Shown: one piece after another, positions 1-9,612 of the stretch
Layout: each line of letters begins with the position of its first letter
How positions within the stretch are numbered: the first letter of the stretch is position 1
NCBI GenBank assembly: GCA_003693705.1
Contig: RBZT01000610.1
Coordinates: 1 to 61,944, forward strand
Length of the DNA stretch: 61,944 bases
Direction: 5' to 3'
From: Polymyxa betae
Lineage: Eukaryota > Endomyxa > Phytomyxea > Plasmodiophorida > Plasmodiophoridae
Program-made: the position numbers and the translations under genes
The notes under the pieces: model-generated
The model's input: the letters and a program-made list of their open reading frames with translations, nothing else
The model's database searches: none
What the model was told of the DNA's origin: nothing

Positions 1-451
1 GGATTTCTCGATGAGTGGACGTATCTTTTGTTAGGTAATCTTTCAACCAATTGAGAAAAGCTGCATCAGTAAGAGCTGCCTTGTCCACTTTCATCAAATG
101 TTTGGTGATAACCGATAGGAGGTTCGGTTCCACCATTGTGAGAACACTTTGAGGATATGCAGTAGAACCAGCACCTTGGCGATGTGCGTTATCGAGAATT
201 TCACGATAACGTTCATATTTTTGACGGAACACAACAATGTCGCGGATGTCCAAGGTCCTGAGTATTGGAGGTTCGCCTGGCTTAACTAAGTGCAGGAGCA
301 ACCTGGGTTGTGTCGATCATTGCAGATGATGAGCTGTTAGTCGAGCTCGTCCTCGTTGCAGAGTTTGATTGTGCATTAAATTTCCAGCAGCATCAGGCAT
401 TGGAACGTCCTCAGAAGATTGATTTTCTGGATTATCGGCCGATGACGACAT
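1..451 (-). pseudogene. Ty3/gypsy-type Gag N-terminal fragment
   Basis: On the minus strand an ATG at 451-449 opens a frame that runs off the left edge of the window, with one in-frame TGA at 319-317. The frame starts with a Ser/Asp/Glu-rich tail and then has a helical, charged stretch with segments LRTLDIRDIVVFRQKYERYR and VEPNLLSVITKHL. Gag proteins of oomycete gypsy elements commonly show this layout: a short acidic N-terminus, then a helical domain starting with a DI(R/K)-type strand and a charged helix. Only the N-terminal ~150 residues are in the window, so zinc knuckle and pol cannot be seen. The single stop means this copy is probably dead. Assignment to gypsy is by general resemblance; another LTR retroelement Gag is possible. 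Confidence 0.5.
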
Positions 452-794
452 GACCTCAACTACAAAGCGCTTTGTGTAGTTTTTCAGAGTTCTTTTCAGA
501 GATTAATATATTTCTGTCTTTATAATAAATCGTAAACAAACAGGTGAACGTTCGTCGAGCATCCAGCGCCAGTCATTAGAACACGTCCAGAATCAGGCTT
601 ATATAATTTCATACAGTAAGATAGAAGGTCTATATTGAGAACTGAATGGTTAGAACAACGAGTGTCCCTAATGACACTCGCTGAGAACATTCTCTATAAT
701 GTGCGTAGCCGGGACAATAAGTTGCGTAGCCGGTAACATAACACAGGGTAACGTAATCAAACTTGGCCTTTGCTTGCCCGATCCCTGACACCTC
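452..794. other. no gene seen; possible 5' region of the gag fragment
   Basis: No credible coding frame. This lies upstream of the minus-strand gag ATG and may hold leader or LTR sequence, but no second LTR copy is in the window to test that. A small hairpin with 8-bp arms sits at 659-666 and 673-680. Confidence 0.4.
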
Positions 795-898
795 TGTAGA
801 AACTGCGCCTGGACTTCACAGCAACTACTGACCAAAAGGTACAATAACAGCTCCACAGCTGTTAGTTTAGGGCCTACTTAAGCAGTACTCCACACACC
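795..898. repeat. fragment of the foldback repeat found at 12979-13680
   Basis: About 100 bp match the left arm of the inverted repeat at 12979 onwards, beginning with tgtagaaactgcgcctgg and running through the self-complementary segment aacagctccacagctgtt to ccacacaccc. It is a truncated copy of the same family, without the second arm. Confidence 0.8.
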
Positions 899-989
899 CA
901 GTGACCCAGTGTTTTTGTGATCCACGCGAGATATCCATTAAAAAAGTACGACAGATTCAAAACTACGCCTTACGCACAGTTGCATTCGA

Positions 990-1470
990 TTGATAGGAAT
1001 GTCTGCAATGCTCTCTGACGACATGAACGCTGAGGTTGATCTTGAGCAAGATCAGTTGCAAACCTTAACGGATGCAAGAGCTGGTCGACCACAGAACACC
1101 AGCAAGGCTTACTGGTCAAAGCAGCGCGAGTTCATTCAATGGATGGAGCAGCAGCGCTTCATTGATGGCGTCACAGTTACTGGACCTAAAGTCCATTCTT
1201 TCCTCAGGACTGTGATGAACAGACCGAACAAACGACAAAGAGGTGCCGTTATTGGATACTCGTCGCTGAAAGCTTATGGAGCCGCATGCATTGATTTATA
1301 CATCAACAGAAGTTCCTGAATACAAACTCGAATCCTCACCCTCGTGACTGTCCTGCGTTGAAACACCTCTTCCGATTTGCTCGAAATGCTACGCATTTCA
1401 AACCGATTGGTGAGTTTAAGAGCCCCCCAAGGTGAACGATGTTTGGATTCTATGTTTATTAAATTGGTAT
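990..1470 (+). pseudogene. Crypton-like tyrosine recombinase, N-terminal fragment
   Basis: The 109-codon frame from 990 contains RPQNTSKAYWSKQREFIQWM followed by VTGPKVHSFL, which looks like the SAM-like core-binding domain at the N-terminus of Crypton tyrosine recombinases (arrays of helices with a conserved 'NT..AY..KQ.E' start). After the stop at 1319 the similarity seems to continue in another frame with NPHPRDCPALKHLFRFAR, so a frameshift sits near 1310-1325. The catalytic R-H-R-Y part of a tyrosine recombinase is not visible, so the copy is truncated and inactive. A DIRS-type recombinase fragment is an alternative, since both classes share this fold. Confidence 0.45.
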
Positions 1471-1619
1471 TCTGACACGTGATCAAATGATGCCCTGAGA
1501 TCTTTATTCCTTATATCAAGTCCACGATGTTAACTAAGAACTCACAGTACCACGTATTGGTGCATGGTTTATTTAAATATCTCACCAGGGGCTAATTTTC
1601 GGAATCGAAGGACGCCAAA

Positions 1620-2937
1620 TCCTTCCAAAAGGCTTTGTATTCGTTCTTTGATGCGATATCGAGTTGTATGAGCACAACTCTGAAGCGCTCGCACTTAGAG
1701 ACAATTCAACTAAAAATAACTGAGGCCTTGGCTATTCTGGAAGAGGTAATACTGACGAACCTTTCAAAGTGGTGTATAAATCTGAAATGTAGCGGCTTTC
1801 TTCCATGTGCATGTCTTTACCGGTCCACTATATGTTGCATGTTGTTGGCCATATTCTCAAAGATCTGGGTCCTTTCGTAGGAATATCATGGAACTTTTGG
1901 TCTGAGCGATTCATGAGACCTATCAAGTCTATGAATCATGCTTCGCGCGGGCAATTTGTGAACATCATGAGAAATTACTCAGAACAGGTTGTCATAACTG
2001 GTTTCCGGTAACATCTTGTGTGATATGTGCAATCATCCATCTTACTATGATCTGAATATAGATATCAATACCACGAGCGTTTCACCAGCAGCCAATTGAG
2101 AGCCTGGACCTTTGGACAATCGGATAATCTTGTCGCAGACGGATTTACAGATGTCAACGAATCAGAGCAGATTCGCTTGAAACTTGCTGATTTACAGATT
2201 GGTGAATCAAGACATTCAACTAGAAAACGCTCAGGTCTGACTGATACTTTAGGGCGATTGCATGAAGAACTATTCCAAAAGGACACACTGTACAAGAGTG
2301 CAGTCGAAAAGTTTAATGAGAAACTTCCCAAACCGGCTTCGAAAGCCAGCTTGTTGAAACATTCTATTGCTTACTTCCAGCATCATCACACAGCGCTTAT
2401 GCAGTTCTTAAAAAGCGCGAACTTCGATTCATCGTTGATTGACGCGTTGCAAGGTGATTCCGACCACTATTGTTTCGTTTTGTATTAAGCCATGTCTTAG
2501 GTCAATTTGTATTTCTGAAAAGAATTATTCACAAAGGTAAGCTTTTTAGGTCGCGAGATTTCGAAAGAAGCAAAGGGCTTAAAACGAGAAACCATATGCT
2601 TCAAGTCAAGATAGCGAAATCTGCCACGTCCAAATTCTCGCATTGGTTCGCAGCAGCAAAATGGTTTACAAAGCTGGTGGTGAATAATGGTGATCAGCCC
2701 ATCGTTTTTGCATTTGTTGACTGGTACAGGTCCCTACAAGGTCCAGGAGCTGCTTTCACTACTGACATCGAAACAAATCTGCCAATAATCGAAGAGATGT
2801 CTACATCCGAAAAAAATAACTGGTCGGGATGGGTCTCGATTGATTCAGTTGAGCCTGTTAATATCATGCTGGAAACAAAGTTAAAGGCTACTTCGCCATT
2901 AGAATGTCAAGATTGGAAGAGTCAGAATGATGTGTGA
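1620..2937 (+). pseudogene. EnSpm/CACTA-like transposase, C-terminal part
   Basis: Three overlapping frames on the plus strand read as one decayed protein. The frame at 1805-2011 has LPVHYMLHVVGHILKDLGPF followed by WSERFMRPIKSM, close to the 'lHl..hi...GP...fw.f..ER..g..k' block that follows the catalytic domain in tnp2/EnSpm-like transposases. The 2096-2488 frame is a helical linker. The 2470-2937 frame holds RSRDFERSKGLKTRNHMLQV and then a hydrophobic strand pattern (FSHWFAAAKWFT, IVFAFVDWYRSL), as in the C-terminal region of these proteins. The N-terminal catalytic DDE residues are absent. Frame changes near 1880 and 2480 show it is a pseudogene. Family assignment is from motif pattern only. 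Confidence 0.45.
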
Positions 2938-3029
2938 TCGTTAATTTAGAGTAAGCTATGATGTCGGAAATAAAAATGAAGTTTATTGCTGTTTAGAAAG
3001 TGTCCATTAGCGCTTATTAATAAATTTAA

Positions 3030-4395
3030 GTAGCTATATAATCCACCATCTGCATTACCACCGAAGACGTCCACCCCGATTAACACATCCATAGAACGAA
3101 CACGATGAGCAAGCTTTCGAAAGTGAAAGAAGAAATCAGTTGAATCGGCGACGTTCGAGGAAAACCCAATATAGCCAAAAGAGTGACAGCTTGGGCAAAA
3201 ATCGTAAAACAGATGGAACCATTTACGAAAAAAACACTTATGATTCGAATATTGTAAACCTTAAATAATAAACATTGCAATAAAGCAAGAAAATTTCAAA
3301 ATTGGGCAGAGCCGCCCCCGAAAAAGTGAGAAGTGAGAGATAGAATCAACCATCTTCATCAACTTCGCCAGCTGTCCACCCCGAATGACACGTCTACAGC
3401 ATCAACACGATGTCATCGAACTTTTGAAAGAGGAAGAGAAATGTTGAAAGAGAAATGAAACGAATCGGCGACCTTTCGAAGAAAACCCAATAAAGATTGA
3501 TAGCCTGATAGCTTCTGCAAACATCGTAGGACAAATAGATGAACGAATACAACTAACTAGCTTGCCTTAAACCTTGTATGATTGAAGAGCATTGAAATAT
3601 AGCAAAAGAATTTCCAAAATGGGCAGAGCCGCCCCTGAGAAGTTTAAGAAAAGAGAGGAAAAGGAGAGAATGCAGACCATCGTCGTCACCATCGCCACCG
3701 ACACTCCTAGCACACCTAGCAATAGCACGATGTCAGACAGCACTTGCAGCAGGAATCACAAAGGCTGAAAGGATACTGAGTAGACTCGGTGACGTTCTGT
3801 GAAAATCGATCTCAATGTAATAGCTTCGGCAAAATTAGAATAATAATCTAAACAAAGAGCAAATGCGATCACCCTGTTTCAGTAAAGGTGAAAATTTGTA
3901 GCACTAAAATAAAGACAATAATCTCCAAAAATATAATTGGGCAGACCGCCCTGAAAAGAAAAAAATAGAGAGAATTCCGACCGCATTCGTCCCCATGGCC
4001 ATCAATAGCCTATTTAACACATCTATAGCAAGAGCACGATGTAAGAAAACTGTTTTAAACAGTAAAAATAGACGCTGCAGACTACTGAGTAGGTTGTGCG
4101 ACGTTTGATATCGCATAACAAAGATAGTGATATCATCGGCATATTTAGAAAGATATTCAAAGAGAGAGCAAATGCCAACAGACTGTCTTGGTAAAATTGG
4201 AAGTAGTGAAATCAAATAAAGAAAGATAATTGATAGACGGAACAAAGCCTCCCCCGAAAAATGGAGAAATAGGGAGCAAATAAAATGAGAAGTGCCATCT
4301 TCTTCACCATCACCACCGCCCACTAACATCAGCATTAACGCGATCACAATGACAGAATAGATTTGGAATAGGAAAAGTAAACCCAATAAGCTCTG
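3030..4395. repeat. diverged tandem array, ~300-bp unit, about 4.4 copies
   Basis: Four units plus a partial fifth start near 3035, 3345, 3655, 3960 and 4265. Each carries the same landmarks in order: a cac/atc-rich start, an acacgatg or gcacgatg box, a cggcgacgtt-like box, a tagct(t/c)c.gcaaa box, and an end block like attgggcagagccgcccc followed by gaaaa. Copies differ at many positions and by small indels, so the array is old. The end block can pair with itself (gggc with gccc). No frame stays open through all units. Some minus-strand peptide similarity between copies is expected for any tandem repeat and is not proof of coding. Confidence 0.7.
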
Positions 4396-4668
4396 GTATC
4401 ATACTTGGAAAAGATGCTGTTATAGCATTTGCAGAAATTTGCACATAGAAATTTGAGTTCGCATTTTTTGCAGTTCCATCTTACAGCAATCTGCGCGCTC
4501 TCTTTGTTTAAAGCAGGAAAATGCAGACTCGATATTAAATGCGCATTTATTTCACGGAATTGGCAGAAATGTGCATACTGTGGCAGATAAAAGCTGGCTT
4601 TGCGCGGTCCGGTGCGTCGGGTCAAATATGGATGAAAGGATGGACACCCTGGCGAATTACAATGAAAA
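4396..4668. other. no gene seen between the array and copia remnant
   Basis: A/T-rich, slightly degenerate sequence without a supported frame. The last ~60 bases are probably the decayed linker upstream of the copia RT. Confidence 0.5.
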
Positions 4669-6333
4669 CATGGACATCGAGGGCCGACATTGGAAGAATT
4701 GAACCCTGACACCTCTGATGTGCCCGACGTTGTGATGCATACGGGAGGAAGAACGAAGCGTGTGCTTGCTGAGCCAGATCGCTTCACGTTTCACCAAGAG
4801 GACGAAGAGGCACGGAGGCGAATGAAGCGACTTCGCGCCTATCAAGTGACTGACGAACCTGCAAGCATCACTGAAGCACTCGAAGACGATGTCTGGCGAG
4901 CAGCTATGCAAAGTGAGTATCAATCCCTAGTGAAGAACGGAACCTGGGACCTCCTCAAGCTCCCACCGGGGCGGAAAGTCATCCAAGGCAAATGGATTTT
5001 CAAAGTGAAGACCGGAGCAGATGGCGAAGCCATTTGAAAGAAGGCCCGCTTCGTTGCGAGAGGCTTCACGCAGAAGAAAGGCGTCGACTACCAACAAACA
5101 TACTCCCCGGTGATCTCGATGACTTTGTTACGGCTGATGCTGACAATCGCTGCTCATTACGACCTTGAAATTGTTCAGATGGATATCGACACTGTTTAGT
5201 TGTATGGCGAACTCTCGGAGGATATCTATCTCCAACAGCCTGATGGCTTCCGCAAGCGTGATGAACATGGAGCCGAACTAGTGTTCCGTCTCCACAATTC
5301 CCTGTAGGGGCTTAAGCAGAGTGGACGTTGCTGGTGGACAAATCTGCATGTTATCTTCTGAGCTTGAAGTTTAGAGGCAGCCCCAGTGAGCCATGTCTTT
5401 ACTACAAACCAACCAAGAAAGGCCGGCTCATGATCGCTGTTTATGTTGACGATCTTGTCGTTGCCGGACCGAGTCCTGGACACATCGCCCATATCTTTGC
5501 CGAACTGAAGAATAAGTACAGTATCAAGCCTGCGGAGGAGCTTACATAAGTTCTTGGTATTCAAGTCACTCGTAATCGTGCTGAACGAAAGATCTTTCTT
5601 TCACAGGAAACGTACGCCCGGAACATGCTGAAGCGGTTCCAGATGGAAGATGCTAATGCTGTCAAAACCCCTGCTGATGACACCACATCCAGCTCAATTG
5701 CAGACGAGCCCGCGCAAGACTATCCATATCGTGAATCGATCGGATCTCTTATGTATCCTACGACAGCTACTAGGCCGGACCTATCTTTCGCAGTCAGCAC
5801 ATTAGCTCGTCATTCGCATAAGCCAACTCGTCGTAACGTTATGGGAGCCAAACACGTATTCAGATACCTGAAAGGCACAGTCCAGACGGGCATCATATTG
5901 GGAGGGGGCGACTTATTACTGGAGGCATACGCCGATGCCGATTATGCTGCCGACAAAGCCACTCGTCGTTCTGTCTCTGGAACCCTTATCAAGTTCGGAG
6001 GGGGCCCTATCGTCTGGGCCAGCCGACTACAGTCCTGCGTTACTCTCTCAACCGTTGAAGCTGAATACGTTGCTTTGTGCTCAGCAACGCAAGAAGTTAT
6101 TTGGCTCCGCCTCTTACTGGCTGATCTGGGTTGTCCTCAAGCAGATCCGACCCATCATGGAGGATAATCAAGGGACCATTGCACTAGCTGAGAGTGTTCA
6201 AACCAGCAGACGTTCGAAACATATTCAAGTTCGTTTTCATTTCGTTCGGGAGAAGGTCCTATCTAAAGATGTCATTCTCCAACATGTTCCATCATGTCAG
6301 CAGTTAGCTGATGTTTTTACCAAGCTCGGATGA
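4669..6333 (+). pseudogene. Ty1/copia Pol remnant: RT and RNase H
   Basis: This is the reverse transcriptase and RNase H end of a copia polyprotein. Visible blocks in order: WRAAMQSEYQSLVKNGTWDL (RT entry), GKWIFKVK, FVARGFTQKKGVDY near 5055, a DIDT block near 5185, the active-site strand YVDDLVVAG near 5445, YPYRESIGSLMY with RPDLSFAVS at 5720-5800, YADADYAADKATRRSVSG (RNase H) near 5930, STVEAEYVAL near 6050, and SKHIQVRFHFVRE near 6215. The gene is broken. There are stops at 5036-5038 (TGA), near 5200 and 5308, and after 5549, and frameshifts near 5325 and 6160. Integrase, protease and Gag are missing. No LTRs could be paired. The remnant belongs to a different copia lineage from the one at 13.7-22.5 kb, judged by sequence differences. 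Confidence 0.9.
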
Positions 6334-6473
6334 ATGTAGACGGTGATGAAGCGCTGTGGTATAAGAGATAACATGAACTGTGGCATATTGAAGAAAAAAT
6401 AAAAATAGAGTTACATTAGAGAGAGATCTGATCCAGATTACAAAGTAATTACTTTAGAGTCGGGCGGTCAGAG

Positions 6474-7398
6474 ATGATGAGCATCGATAAATCATCTGCA
6501 GGCAATGAAGCTATTCTTTATACTAGTTCAAAAGGGCGTAAGGAGGAGAGCGTGAATCCTTCAACCGCAACGATGGTGCATATTGGCACGATTGAGGCAC
6601 CAATCCTGAAGTCCACGGATACTGTGGAGATTTTAAGCTGGCACAGCAAATATTTGAAATACCTCCAATGTGTGGAGGATGCAAAACGAGCTAGCGGGGG
6701 AGTTTCTGTTGCTGGGGCTCGTACCATAACTTCGATGATTGATCAGCCTGTGCTGAATGTGATTGCCAAATGGCATCTGAAAATGGAAGTGAGTCAGATC
6801 GATGATAATACTTTAATTAAGTATTTGGAAGATCATTGTAATAAGGACAAATCTTCTCATTCTCGTATTTATTCCATATTCCGAGAGGAATTGAAGATGG
6901 ATTTAAATATTAAGTCTCCTTTTGCTCGAGTTGATGCATTATTGGTTTTGACGGAAGATATTAGTTTGCGACATAATCTTTATGGTGTGTTTAACTCTGA
7001 ACCGGGTCGTCGGAATTGGGTTAAATTCATGATTGATGCGTTGCGGCCATATCGGTTGAAGCAACATATGAAGATTATGGTTGAGATAGCTAAGATAACT
7101 AAGCCTGAGCTAATCAGTGATCTTGGTGCATTTGTTGCTGAGTTAAATATTCAGGTTCCATTATTTGAGATGGATGTTTTTGGGGAGAAAAATTTTAATC
7201 TTCAAAAGAAGCTCACGTGTTTGATCTTCTGGTGAAGATCAAACACGTGATGTGAAGCGCTTTAAAAGCGAGTTTAAAGCGGCTTGTTTTAAATGTCAAC
7301 AGCCTGGACATCGCATGAATGAATGTCCGCTGAAGCCTTCTGAAGCTGAGTGTAAGCTACTTTGGAAGAAAATCGGGGAAAGAAGAAATAGTGTCTGA
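6474..7398 (+). pseudogene. LTR-retroelement Gag with CCHC zinc knuckle, frame-split
   Basis: A 253-codon frame from 6474 reads as a helical capsid-like protein (GTIEAPILKSTDTVEI, WVKFMIDALRPYRLK, LISDLGAFVAELNIQVPLF). It stops at 7233-7235. Immediately beyond, in the +1 frame, is a CCHC knuckle CFKCQQPGHRMNECP (7285-7329; C-x2-C-x4-H-x4-C), ending at the TGA at 7396-7398. The frame break coincides with a perfect 17-bp hairpin at 7213-7250. The APILK..D..EIL block resembles APILRTADRKDILQL in the minus-strand gag at 24962-25522, so both probably belong to one element family. No protease or RT follows. The family is likely gypsy-like or copia-like; the capsid alone does not decide. Confidence 0.65.
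7213..7250. other. perfect 17-bp hairpin, TGGT loop, at the gag stop
   Basis: Arms at 7213-7229 and 7234-7250 are exact reverse complements separated by tggt. The gag stop codon overlaps the loop and the first base pairs of the right arm. Confidence 0.9.
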
Positions 7399-7837
7399 AT
7401 TTAATACAGCAATGATTTTGTTTGGATGATTTATAGTCTAAAAAAGAGTGAGTTACTGCGTAATGCGCTACGACCACTTGTGAATTAATGCGTAATGCGC
7501 TAGGATTCACTTGGATTATGAACATCTTGTGATTCTTTCGGTGACTATCAAGACTTGTCACAGGCGCCATGAACTGGAAATCGTTTGGCCAAACGTACTG
7601 GAATCATTACTGAATGTGATAAGTTGAGTGACTTATACACTTGGATTTGTGGTAGTCTTATGCATTTCGTATGGAATACTATGTAGGATAACTGAATATC
7701 CATAGTCTTTATTCAGAAAGACCCTTCGGAAAGGAATTAATGATATTTATATCAGGGCAAGGAACGCATTTATATTTTGGGGTGTACCTTTTTCCATAAC
7801 TTGCCACTTATGGTTTTTGACGGGTGCTCAAAGTAAG
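7399..7837. other. no gene seen
   Basis: No supported frame. A short direct repeat, tgcgtaatgcgcta, occurs twice near 7456 and 7489. This may be the 3' remainder of the gag-bearing element. Confidence 0.5.
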
Positions 7838-7842
7838 AATGC

Positions 7843-8109
7843 TGTGACAACTTTCCAGAAGACGTCAAGTCTACAGACCGAACGGCCAGAACGGCTGTTC
7901 GAACAGAAGAAAGAGATGAGGAAAAGAAGAGATTCGGAAAGGAATAATTCATTTATTTGTTAAAAAGCCGCCACGGACCAGTAGGGACCGATGATTAGCG
8001 GTAGTTGCAATAGTAAAGAAAGTGAAGGAAATAAAAGAGAAGTTATTAGAAATCACGAGAAGGAACCACGCAGTTTTGAACGCAAGGGCGTGAGAAATTA
8101 TGCGTCGCA
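7843..8109 (-). repeat. 3' LTR of the gypsy element
   Basis: 267 bp, beginning tgtgacaactttcc and ending cgtcgca on the plus strand. It matches 12616-12882 except at five transition sites. On the minus strand it starts TG and ends CA. Confidence 0.95.
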
Positions 8110-8346
8110 TCTCCCTCTCTCGAGGAAGCAGCTCCAAGTGGGTAACAGCTGCAGGCAACGATGACGATTTCAAAAGGCTTTGTAGATGAACAGGAATTTC
8201 GCGCTTCAATGAAGCCAGAGTCTCCCAGAGTCATACTCTGTGGAAAGCCCGCGCCAACGTACCAAAAGTTTCCAAACACGTTTTTTGAGCTTTGCGTCAA
8301 GAATGGATTCGACTTCATAACCAGTGTCATCAAACGCAATTTGATC

Positions 8347-8766
8347 TTAAAGTTCCTGCGTTACATTCAAGGAGGAATCACAATAGAATCGCAGTCGCTG
8401 AGCATGACATTCAAAACGTTCGAAAGTGATTAGGTTTTCAACCAAATAAATGTGTTCAGAACGGCATTCAGCAATACGGGCAGGTCCACGCCACTGAAGG
8501 GCAAGCTTAGACTTAGACAGATGGATAGAATACAAAACAATGTCGCCAGGGATAAAATTCGCCAAAGGGGCACGGCGCCGACGGTTTGCTCGAAGATGAG
8601 TTTTGTTACGAACATCCAAGGTCTGACGATGCATCTGCGACAACGAGGAGCGCAGGTCAGTAACGAGAGTGCATAGCTGGGAATCAGGTAACGAAACAGT
8701 AACAAATTCAGATTTCAAGGGATGCCAAAATGTATCCAATGGAGAGCTTGGAGGCAAGCCGGTCAT
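8347..8766 (-). pseudogene. gypsy integrase C-terminus with chromo/GPY-like module
   Basis: This frame starts with LPPSSPLDTFWHPL, the tail of the integrase catalytic domain region. It then has the linker HRQTLDVRNKTHLRANRRRR, the 'F.pGD.Vl' strand FIPGDIVLYS, and a chromodomain-like end with LQWRGPARIAECRSEHIYLV and HAQRLRFY. In this gypsy group the C-terminal module follows the integrase core and may guide insertion. The core with its D,D-35-E residues is missing. The sequence jumps from the H2C2 zinc-binding start (VWIPDDAHELHLRLLIIAHC in another frame near 8840-8895) straight into this segment, so an internal deletion removed most of integrase. Confidence 0.8.
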
Positions 8767-8850
8767 AAGCTCAATTGGCGCAAACCTCGTGCTCGGTGAA
8801 ACCGAGTTATTAAGAGCAAAACGAACAACCGCTCCCGCAATGCGCTATAA

Positions 8851-9582
8851 TCAAAAGACGAAGGTGAAGTTCATGAGCGTCGTCTGGAATCCAAACAATG
8901 TCGGAATCCGTAACAAAACACCGCAAGAATTTAATGAGAAACGAAAAGGGCCATTAAGAAAACCTGCGGGGTCTGGAGACGCAGCCTGCTGAATCTCGAC
9001 GATATCATCAACCGCTGGGAACTCAAAATCGGCTGACTGGAGAGGCTGTACGATGCCGACAGGGGTCTTAATGACACAGCAGACTACCGGAGATGGTAGT
9101 CGGGGCGCAGCCCATCGAGTCAGCATATCAGTCCAGACGTTCAGATGACCGGGAATATGTTCGATAATATAGTTTAAACTACTTAAACGCAAACTCCAAC
9201 GATGTAACTTGTCGATAGAATGTCGTTTTAACGGGATCGAAGAAGATTCAGGATTGAAAATAAAAGTCAAATTTCTGTGATCAGTAAAAATGCGAAATGG
9301 TCGTTCAAAAAGAAGAAGATAATCGAAACGATCAACTGCTTCAATCAAGCCATACGCTTTTTTTTCCGGCACGGACCACCGAAAGGCTGCGCCAGAAAAA
9401 GGTTTGCTGTAGAATGCAAGCGGTTCATGGTTTTGCTCGGCGATCGGCTTGGACAATTCAACTGGTGACAGCTGCGTGATAATGACCGAGCAAAAATCTC
9501 CGGATGAGTCGTGGAAAACGCATCGCTCCATTCCAGCTTTGGGATGAGACAAAGCAACAGAATTGTCCAAAGCAGTAAGCAT
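8851..9582 (-). pseudogene. gypsy RNase H and connection, downstream of an in-frame stop
   Basis: This continues the same reading frame as the pol ORF at 9613-11499, from which it is separated by an in-frame stop codon at 9613-9615. The RNase H domain is recognisable from CVFHDSSGDFCSVIITQ, AFYSKPFSGAAFRWSVPEKK, IFTDHRNLTFIFN and HRWSLRLSSLNYIIEHIPG. These are the strand and catalytic acid positions of Ty3/gypsy RNase H (D, E, D). Near 8900 the frame is lost: the integrase H2C2 start is readable only in a neighbouring frame. The original protein would have been a continuous PR-RT-RNase H-IN polyprotein. Confidence 0.9.
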
Positions 9583-9612
9583 ATTCAGAAAAGAGGAAGA
9601 TACAGAATCATC

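Noticed and set aside
4091-4150. YADDITIF on the minus strand inside the tandem array, resembling an RT YxDD motif
   Set aside because: No other RT block surrounds it, the other repeat units lack it, and the frame is short; best explained by chance in a diverged repeat.
3904-4386. 160-codon minus-strand frame as a membrane protein
   Set aside because: It lies within the tandem array, is hydrophobic mainly because of A/T-rich composition, and does not persist in the other units.
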